A DNA stretch of 64,000 bases, taken from assembly GCA_030867875.1 (NCBI GenBank), contig JAOWCC010001634.1, positions 9,814,778 through 9,878,777 on the forward strand, written 5' to 3'. Under the pieces are notes generated by a model. That model saw only the letters and a program-made list of their open reading frames with translations, searched no databases and was not told the origin of the DNA. Position 1 is the first letter of the stretch. Each line of letters starts with the position of its first letter. Position numbers and translations under genes: made by a program. This document shows positions 13,201-23,200 of this stretch, piece by piece. Source of the DNA: Actinernus sp. WN-2022 (Eukaryota; Cnidaria; Anthozoa; Actiniaria; Actinernidae).

Positions 13201-16200
13201 GGTTAGTTTACCTGCTCGTTCTCCAGATTCGCACAGTATTGACAAGATCTTCAATTTGGCTACTCGTCTTGAAACGAATAAGTAAGTGTTTTACCCAATC
13301 TCTTTAGTGGAGAAATGCAAGTGCAGCAAGGAAAGGCGAGTACGAAACCAAGGCACAACTGCAACTGAGTCAGTTAGAAGCAGAGGTATGTAGCTACGTG
13401 TGTGAACGGCGTGTAGCTATGTGTGTGAACAGTGGTTGAACTGGGTGACGGTGCCCTAGCGGATTTGGACCCCTCGCGGATATGTACCCCCGGTCCATAT
13501 CAACTAGCGGATTCGTACTCCCGGGGGTTCATATCCGCGAGGGGTCCAAATCCGCTGTGACACCGGTCTGACTGTGGGAAGTCATGGAATTGAACATTCA
13601 ATGTTTAAAATTTCAACTGGGTAGAAGGTACTGCCATAACAAAATCTTGAAAAGTAAACTATTAGATCTTCGGACCCAAAGGTATTAAACCCTAGAGTTA
13701 AATCAAGAGAGCGCCATTCAGTAGAAATAACGGCCAACATGGGAGCTGTGTTCTCGTGGTCCACTTGGTTAGACCATTTTACTATTAGTTCAAAGGTCGC
13801 GGGTTTGAGCATGGCGACTGGATTCAGCCGGTAAACTCGTCTCTTTCAGAGCGTGCTCTGCGGTTTAATGAACATTGTTGTCGTGCAAGTTGTATATTAA
13901 AATCTTCATGTAAATGATACAATAGAAAAGTCTTATTACGCTATTATCTTATCACCCTGTCTGCCCTAAAATACTACCAATCACGTAGTATTTTAATAGT
14001 GCAGTAGCTCGTGGCAGTTGTAAAGAAGTTGTTGTTGTTTCCGGTGTGTTCCAGAGTGCAGCACGCTCCCACCCTCCTGCCAGTGGTACGGGTACCATGT
14101 TTGTGTACGACTGTGTGTGGCGTGGCTGTGATTACCAGTATGAGGACTTGCAGGACTTGAGAGTACACGTGCTGGACAACACTGCACATCTACGTAAAGC
14201 AGGTGAGTAAAGCCTGGTTCACACTAGCGAGGCAAGCAAATTCGCAAGCAACATGTGCAGACACATTGCTATAATTGTGAGACAATGGTGCTGCTAATGA
14301 TCAGTACATTTACTGCGTCTGCGTATGTTCCTTGCGGTTATGCCTGTATCGCTGGGTGTCATCCAGGCATAAGACATGGCTTACCGTTAACATTAGGGAC
14401 CTAAGAAACTAGGACGGTAACATCTGGGACGACGGCATAAAATAGTAGCTTTAATTACAGAATACACTAGCTGCACGTGAAAATGCACGCAGTCGCCTAC
14501 AATGACTATCGTTTTACGTTTCATAGAGAACGCGAACCTCGAAAAGTAAATCATTTCGTCTTTCGTTCGGCGTGATTAAAAGGATGACCCTTAGAGTTTG
14601 TGGGTGTAATAGGCAGTAATGCGCATGTCAGAATATGCTGGTATAAAACCTGTAACACTCTGCTTGTCTACACTACTCTAGCGATACACACAAGGAACAT
14701 GCACACGCAAATTGAACCTCTTTCTTTGTCCCTACAGAGGATGGTGCGTATCACTGTTTCTGGACAACATGTACGAGAGAACGGAGAGGAGCTCGGTAAG
14801 AGAACCGGGAGGGACTGGAGCTTAACCGCTGAGCTGACGGGGAGGGACTGGAGCTTAACCACTGAGCTGACGGGGAGGGACTGGAGCTTAACCACTGAGC
14901 TGACGGGGAGGGACTGGAGCTTAACCGCTGAGCTGACGGGGAGGGACTGGAGCTTAACCGCTGAGCTGACAGGGAGGGACTGGAGCTTAACCACTGAGCT
15001 AACTGAGGCGACAGGGCTGAATAACTAGGGCGCATGTGCGAGCTGATGTGTAAATCGGCGGGGATTTTACCGAAAACACAGGGGAGGGGATAATGTCCTT
15101 AACCAGGATCTGACAGGGGAGGGGATAATGTCCTTAACCAGGGTCTGACGGGAGGGGATGATGTCCTTAACCAGGGTCTGACAGGGGAGGGGATAATGTC
15201 CTTAACCAGGGTCTGACAGGGGAGGGGATGATGTCCTTAACCAGGGTCTGACAGGGGAGCCGATAATGTCCTTAACCAGGATCTGACAGGGGAGGGGATA
15301 ATGTCTTTAACCAGGATCTGACAGGGGAGGGGATAATGTCCTTGACCAGGATCTGACAGGGGAGGGGATAATGTCCTTGACCAGGATCTGACAGGGGAGG
15401 GGATAATGTCCTTAACCAGGATCTGACAGGGGAGGGGATGATGTCCTTAACCAGGATCTGAGTTCAAAACACTGTCAGCTCTGTGCAAAAGAACTTCTTA
15501 GGTGAAGGTGCTCTCCACGTTGTACATCCCTTCCTTTTGTTTATTAAATTGTCTTGTTCCCTTCCTTTTGTTTATTAAATTGTCTTGTTCCCTTTTTGTT
15601 TATTAAATTGTCTTGTTCCCTTCCTTTTGTTTATTAAATTGTCTTGTTCCCTTCCTTTTGTTTATTAAATTGTCCTGTTCTCTTCGTGGACAGGCCTTTC
15701 AACTCGAGCGCCAAACTCTTCCGTCATTGCCGTGAGGTTCACCTGATAGGACCACCGCGACTCGTCGCTCCTCAAGATCGCAGCAAGTAAGTGTACTGTA
15801 TGGACCCACGACTGTAGCAGTGAATCCACCTAAGATATCAACTTGTCAATGAAAACGCCCCTTATAAAAAGGCAACTGAACAAGTTGCACCGTAAGAAAT
15901 AGTCAGATGAGGAATTTATTGTCTACGCCTTCATAACATCTAGGCTAGATAACTCATTACTTAACGGAATTCTGCAACATCTTGTACAAAAACTACAGCA
16001 TGTACAAAACGCCACTGCAAGATTCATTTCCTCCACTAAGAAGCATGAGCATATCACGCATGTCCTTATCGGCCTTCATTGGCTTCCAATTGCTTATCAT
16101 ATTGTTTTTAAGATCTTACGCATTACTTATAAGTCTCTTAATAATCTTGCACCGTTGTATATTAATGAAATGCTTGTAAAATAAGTTCCATCGCGTGGTT

Positions 16201-16497
16201 TACGCTCCTCGGCTTGTTATGCGTTCCCACAGCGAATCTCAAAACCTATGGTGAGAGAGCCTTTTTTCTGTCGCTGCTCCAAAACTTTAGAATTGAAATG
16301 CCACTGGACATTAGACAAAGCTCTTCTGTAAATATTTTTAAAAGTAAGCTTAAGGCATTTCTTTTTAAACAAGCCATAGTAGTCATAGTTTTATAATTCG
16401 TTGTATTCTTAATATAACTGTTTTTAATAAGTTATCATTATCTCCGCATTTTTAGGAATTTGTAGATTGATTAATATGCTTAGGTATTTTCTTTTTC

Positions 16498-16529
<32 letters not shown>

Positions 16530-19500
16530 GTAATAGGCCATATTTATATAGCTCCATATCACCACAGTCTCATGGCGCTTTACATTTTACTGACATATCC
16601 CGTCAGTGATTTTTTTAAACTGCTATTTCGGCGCCAATGGCAGCCACGCAGTTTACAATGTTGAGTGTGTGGTTAGTGCAATGGCCAGGCTGCTGTACCG
16701 GGTGACAATCTCCTTCTCTTTTCGAGTAGTACAACAGCTTCTTTCACGTCCCCTTCAAATACTGATTAGAAGTAGGAGACAAGGCCAACGGCTTATAAAT
16801 GTCCCTGCCCAAGGACGCGGCCGGGTTTGAACCCCTGACCCGCACTCTAGACCGTGCTCTACCAACTGAGCTAACCAGTGAGGCGGTTATAATCATATTT
16901 CATATAATTATTATTGTAAAGCGCCGTTGGACAATTCAAGGAGTATGGCGCTATATATATATTGTACATATTATTATTATTATTATTATAAAAAAAAAAT
17001 TTGGGGGGGGGGGGGAAGGCGGGGGGACATTTAGAGTTAACATAGTGCAATGAAGTATTATGCTTCATCATCTTTATGGGCATTCCACCATAAAATTTCA
17101 ACATGGTAGCGTTATCAGCGAAAAAGTGTATTCAGGAAGACAGAGTTGAAGCGTTCACCTGAGAGTAGTTTGTGAACATAGAAGCTAACAGCTGTCTTCT
17201 TCGGTAGAAACTTCTTCCCAAGACACCAGGCGGCATTCTCTGAACCCAGTCCTGAGCCATCGCTCCAAACCAAACCATCAGTAGCCCCTTCCAGTGCCCC
17301 TGCAGCATCACTAGGGTCCTCATCTGGTAGCATGGCTCAGGCCATGATGGGAATCACTCAAGGGGCCTCACAGGGTATGGGAGGGCACTTCCAACAGACG
17401 GGCAATGTTCAAGTACCAAATCAGAATCAGTACATTAGCGGACGGATAACTCCACAGCAGACCTTGCAACAAGGTGAGAGAACGGCTGGAATCTCCCCTA
17501 GTGACACACTAACCTTTTTGTATTGTCACATCCAGGTATTCCTCAATAATAACCTTCTGAAACTATTGTTTTCATTGAAATGCGACGTTTCGTTTGTCTA
17601 GTCTGTCTAGTCTCAGTCATACAAATCTTTTGCCGCCTCGACTTAATTAAGTTTTGATTGACGGTCGGCTAAATGCAATTTTCCAAACGAGACTTGAAAC
17701 TTTCAGGGTCGCACTTCGACGAAAACGGTGATAAACTATTCCCAAATCACAGCATAATAACAATAATTTGAAACAACATTTACTAAGACGTCAAGGGTGC
17801 GTTTACCAATTTCGTCGCTAAGCAGCGACGTTGCTATGAAGGGTCGGCGCGCGCTCATGCAATGGCGGGAAAAACTCACTTCCGGTTTAGTGAAAAAGCA
17901 ACGCGCGCGCTTTGCAATGCTCCACTCCTTCAGTTTTGTTTACATTTCGTAAAAGTTACAATGAAGTTGTTTTTGCTACTTGAACCCGGTTTTTTTTATT
18001 ACTTTCCATGCTTCAAGTTTACTTAATATAATGCCGAAAAAGAGCGAGAAAACCGAGAAAACCATTCTAGCTGCGGAGGGTCGCTGGACGGGGGAAAATT
18101 CCGATGTCAGTACGTGGAATTCGGGTGTCAAGTGCAACCTAATTTTCGTTCGGATTTCGACAAAGAAAGTTTGAAAAGTGCTCGGAAAGAGCTTGTTGAT
18201 AACGAGGGGAGTCAGAATGTACTTACAAGTGAGCAGCTACACATTAGACGAGTCTTCGAAGAGTTTGGTTTTGAGCCACTTTCACAAGAAAGTAGCGAAG
18301 AAAAATACGGGTAAGTACAAAACACTGACCCCCGGTCCATGGACCCCCTCATGGACCCCCTATAAAATGTTCTCAAATTCGAAAAAAAAAGCATAATTTT
18401 GCAAAATGTAAGTTACCTTTTCCTTACGATTTTCGCTTCGGTGAAAATGTTTCGAGCAACAACTAAGGGCATGCTGACAAATACGTCTGAGACGAAGTGC
18501 GATAAGGATCGTGAGAACATGTTATTTTGATTGACAACGGAGCGGTGCTTCTTTGCATACTTCACTTACTAGACGAAAATGATTTAGTGAATAATTACTG
18601 CCGTCGCTCTGTCACGCAATGCAGCTCGACTATGAAATTTTGAGCATCAGTTGCATACATTGCGTTTTAGACATTTTCACGATAAATTATAGAGGAAAAC
18701 TAAGCTTCAGAAAGTTCCCATTGTAACCTAATTGTCCTTATCGAGGCAGGACGTTTGAAAAGTGTTATTCTTTCGGGTCAGTAAAGTCTCATCTGCATAG
18801 TACTGTTTATTCGTCGTTGAGTTTTGCTGTTCCCTCCTTGGGAGCATAATGCGATGTCGGTCGATGTTTAATATATTCTCATCTTGTATATATTTTTATA
18901 TATTGGATATTGGTTTTACATCTTGGCCGATGCCATAACACTGAAAATGTAACAACTCGGCCAATATTGATGGTACGGTATTTATGGCGAAATATAAATA
19001 AATTGACCTCGTTGCTCCTCATCTGATGCTGCTGATTGAAAAACACGTGTGATTTATTTAATACTATGTAGTCTTGATCTGCCAAGACCTGATTGTCTGT
19101 ATAAGCTTGTATATTATATTATTGAATGTAGATACAAAAAGGAGGCTACAGTACTTTGTAAAAGCCCATAAGGTTTCTTTAGCCGTATCAGTTTTAATAC
19201 ATGTACTATGATGATACTGTGAAAAAAGTAATTTCGTGAATATAAACACTGATTGATTGATTCAGCGCAATATCCGATAATGAAGGAGGCTTTTAACCTT
19301 ATTTCTCAGCACAACCTTATTTCCTGGCTGAAGCGGAAACATTTTGCAAAATTTATGTTTTTCTTAGAATTTGAGAAAATTTTATAGGGGGTCCATGAGG
19401 GGGGGGGTCCATGGACCGGGGGTCAGTGTTTTGTACCTACCCGAAAAATACAGTGCCAACGAAAGAGAAATCAACTCCATTTTTACGGCGGCTCGTCACG

Positions 19501-20173
19501 ATACTAGGGACTTGACTGGAAGTAATCGGTTAATAATGACCAAAACGTTTTCATATATTCTGATACCAGAGTGTTCTGATACCCTGGACACTATTTCTAA
19601 CTATAAAGAAGCAAATACCGATACAACGTAGAACGTAGATTGTCGTTCACGGTTGCTTGCTTGAACAATTCGTCAACTATTTCTAAGGCCGGAAATGTCT
19701 GTGAAAAATGCGAAAGTTAAACATAAATACGGAAACGAACGATGGCAAGTTCCTATTAACTTGCGACCATTCCTTTAGGGCGAACAAAGCCTAAGGCCTA
19801 CCTGCCGAATTTTGTAATTATTTCTTTATTGATCAATGGAGAATATTATAAGGATTACGAACATGTGCGAATGATATTACACATTATAGCCAGATATTCC
19901 TCTAGAATTGACATATTTAGCAGTGTTTTTGATTGCTATAGGATAGAAAACTGAGTCAGATTTTGATGTAAGCTTACCGTAAGTTGAATCGGGTTGTTTC
20001 TCCTCGACGCGACGTAAAGTATAAAAGTGAGTGACTTTATTTTAGTGTCAATGTATTATAATTTAGCTTTGCAGCTAATTGGGGACACGTCACTAGTCCT
20101 ACGATTTTTATACGTCCTTATCCGAGAAGACGTGAAGGTCTAACCGTTTACTGTATTATGTAAAGGCAACACC

Positions 20174-20212
<39 letters not shown>

Positions 20213-23200
20213 CCGGGGTTTGAACCTGCAACCTCCCCCTCGACAGACCGGCGCTTGTTACAACCGGAAGGCGGTTAGACGGTTAGACATGTGACTGATT
20301 ATGGTGCAAATCGACTTCTTTGCGTGAATAAACCACTGGAATTAGATGTCTGATAATGGAGCTCTGTTTCAATTTCACTGATTTCATTTTCTTGTCCAAT
20401 GCCTTTAGCTTTGCCCTCGCAAATTCCATCGGTACACGAGAATCCATGTATGTAAAGATAATTGCATTGTAACCACCCAAACGCGGCCGCGCCCTGTGGG
20501 CCCTGGTAACAATATTATACTTCCGGTTTCACAAAAAAATGAAACTGAGTTCGTGAAACAAAGAAAAGTCAATCCTTTTTCACATAAAAATTGTCCTGAA
20601 GTCGCATTGCACAGAGCCAAGCATGGGTTTAGCGAAAAAAATAAAAACACGGAAGTTATGACCATCTTACTGTTAAAATTCACGGGGGAAAATTCTAAAA
20701 CGATCAATTTTCGGTATATCATTAAACGCATGCTACACCTTTTGTGCCTAACCCAGACCAATGATATATGCAAATATAAAAGCACTATCCCAAAGCAATC
20801 ATGAGTTGGTTGAATTTTTCTGCCTTGATGACGTAATAATGACGTCATACAATGACGTCTCAAAATAAAAAGGTCCGTCTCCCAGGAGTTCCTGAGTGAT
20901 TTATTAATTATTTTACTCAAATTGTTGGCGTTTTATGGCGTTTTAAATTCTACTTAGCAACGGCCCAAAACAATTGGTAAACGCACCCTTAAAGGCCTTT
21001 CTCGATGTTGCTGGTAATGATTACTGTGTGCATATCGATGGAAGATACTCCAGTCAGTACTAAAAGTAACTGGTAAAAAAATAATTAATAATAATGGGAT
21101 TAATCAGTGCCATATCCACGAGGTGGCTCGAGGTTGCCTACGTTTTAACAACCTTATCGAGAATATGAACCAAGATGGGTTCAGGCACATTTTGCACTTT
21201 AACCTACAACGCCTGCTGACATACGATATTCAGGATACATTTAGTATTCCAGTGGCTAAGCGATTTGTAATGATCATTCTCTGTAGTTTGATACGATCAA
21301 TCAAACACACCCTAAAGGCGCATGGTTTTTTGTCTCGGTGACATACCAATTTTACCCATGAGCATTTAGTGATGCCACTATAATTGTGAAATAATGGCAA
21401 TGGAATTTATCTTTTTTCTCATTTGATCTTATTTAGCGACCATATATAACAGCAGTGGTAGTGGAGGGGCTGGCTTTAACCAGCAGACCATGCAACAGAA
21501 TACTCAAATGATACAGAGACAGATGCAAATTGGTGGCGGAGGTGGGATGAACATAAGCGTGCATAATCAAGGAATACCTCAGCAGCAAGGAACACCTCAA
21601 CAGCAAGGAACAATACTGGCAGGTTAGTAAAGCTTGAGCAATACACAGCTACATCAGAAGAAAAACCAAAAAATCTGGAGCACGTAAACAAGCAAGCTTG
21701 CTTGTTTACTAGTTATGGATGATTACACATGACAGGAACATATGAAGAACTATGGAAAGCTTCTAACACTACTTGCTGCAGCGCGGGCGTCTTGCAAAAC
21801 ACTAATGACTTTAGTATTCAAGCCAAAACACGGTCTGACACCCAGTTATATCTCAGACCTTGAGCTGCCGATTGAGTGACTAAAATGGAGCTGTAAATTT
21901 CACGTGGTTTTCTGCTTCATTTCAACTGTGCATATTCTATTGATTATCTTATTCACATTTGTGAGTTAAATATTCAGGGATCGAAATTAACGTTCGCAAA
22001 ATGGTGGTTGAGTTTTTAATTTACGAGTGAAAAACATGTGAAACAGAAATATGCATTCTTCACAACACTCAAATTTCACAAGATCACTAATGTCGATATG
22101 CTCTTTCTTTACTTAAGCAATAGACCTTCGGCTTGTGATTTCAAGCATTTCTTGTGTTCTCCCAACATCCCACGTGCTTTATTTCGCCAGTAAACACATT
22201 GAAATGTGCGGTCTATTGCTTTTATGATATAACTACGATACAACGCAAGCAGACGTGCCGATTTCGATTTCAGCACAATAGACCACATATGTTTGAGTCT
22301 ATAAGTCAATCAGAGTGCTCGTACTATCTGGGTTATATTATAAATGTGGATAAACTATTGAAACAGAAATATGCATTCTTCACAACACTCAATTTTACAA
22401 GATCACTAATGTCAATATGCTCTTTCTTTACATGTGGATAAACTATTGAAACAGAAATATGCATTTATGAATTCGATGTACGTCTCTTGTAAGATTAGTC
22501 AACACGAAAGCCTGTGGTACGTTGACTACTGTACGGATACTCAACATGCTCTACTCTACATACTGCACATAAACCGCCTTTCTAAAATGTTATGTAATCT
22601 TCGTTGCTCTGTGCTTAAATTTTAAATCTAAAATCCGAGGTGAAATAACGGTTGTTTGTCTGTCTGTCGGTCTACTGTCTGTTTATGTCTGTCTGATCTG
22701 AGGTACCTTTGCTGTATTTCAGGCCAGTCTCCAGGTTATCAACAACAGTACAACCAGACGCAACAGTTTAACTTCCAACAACAAATAAGCCCCATCACCC
22801 AGATGAGCCAAATGGGACAAATGAGCCCTGTCACTCAACAGGTGCCTCAAGCCAATCAAATGTCTCAGATAAACCAGTTTAACCAGATGAACCAGTTCCA
22901 GGCCCAGGCTTCCACACAGCATCAGCAGCAAATTCAGCCCCAGGTCCCAGCGCAACAGGTTCAGGCCCAGGCCCAGGCCCCAATACAAGTACCCGTCCAA
23001 GCTGAGGCAGTGAGTAAAAATTACATGAGCTTAGAGATAAACTAGTATACCGGGGTTGATAAAGAACTACACTTGCTGTCTGCCATGCGATGTCCTCGTT
23101 TCTCTTGGTTAGTTGTATAGAAGCTGCTATGGTATTCGATTTTTACTTGGCAATTGGTTGAATCGTATCCCCCGCACATAGTTCAATTGTTTTCTAGTGC

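Larger units (their letters stand above)
17795..20988. mobile_element. TTAA-type DNA transposon, 3.2 kb
   Basis: Perfect 17-bp terminal inverted repeats GGGTGCGTTTACCAATT. Flanks are TCAA (left) and TTAA (right), consistent with a TTAA target duplication carrying one substitution, as in piggyBac/Kolobok groups. A subterminal GTTGCTA motif occurs at both ends. It contains a disrupted ORF (18030-18307, resuming at 19444), a second transposon (18308-19443) and a tRNA-like segment near 20205-20280. No transposase recognised, so probably non-autonomous. It lies in the PBRM1 intron between exons l and m. Confidence 0.8.

Noticed and set aside
14600..15035. Three ORFs with 11-residue repeats (TGRDWSLTAEL and others)
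   Set aside because: 33-bp minisatellite is open in several frames; only 14738-14795 is coding, in a different frame.
20405..20920. 171-codon minus ORF inside the TTAA element
   Set aside because: No recognisable domain, and other frames of the same region are also open; not enough support for a gene.
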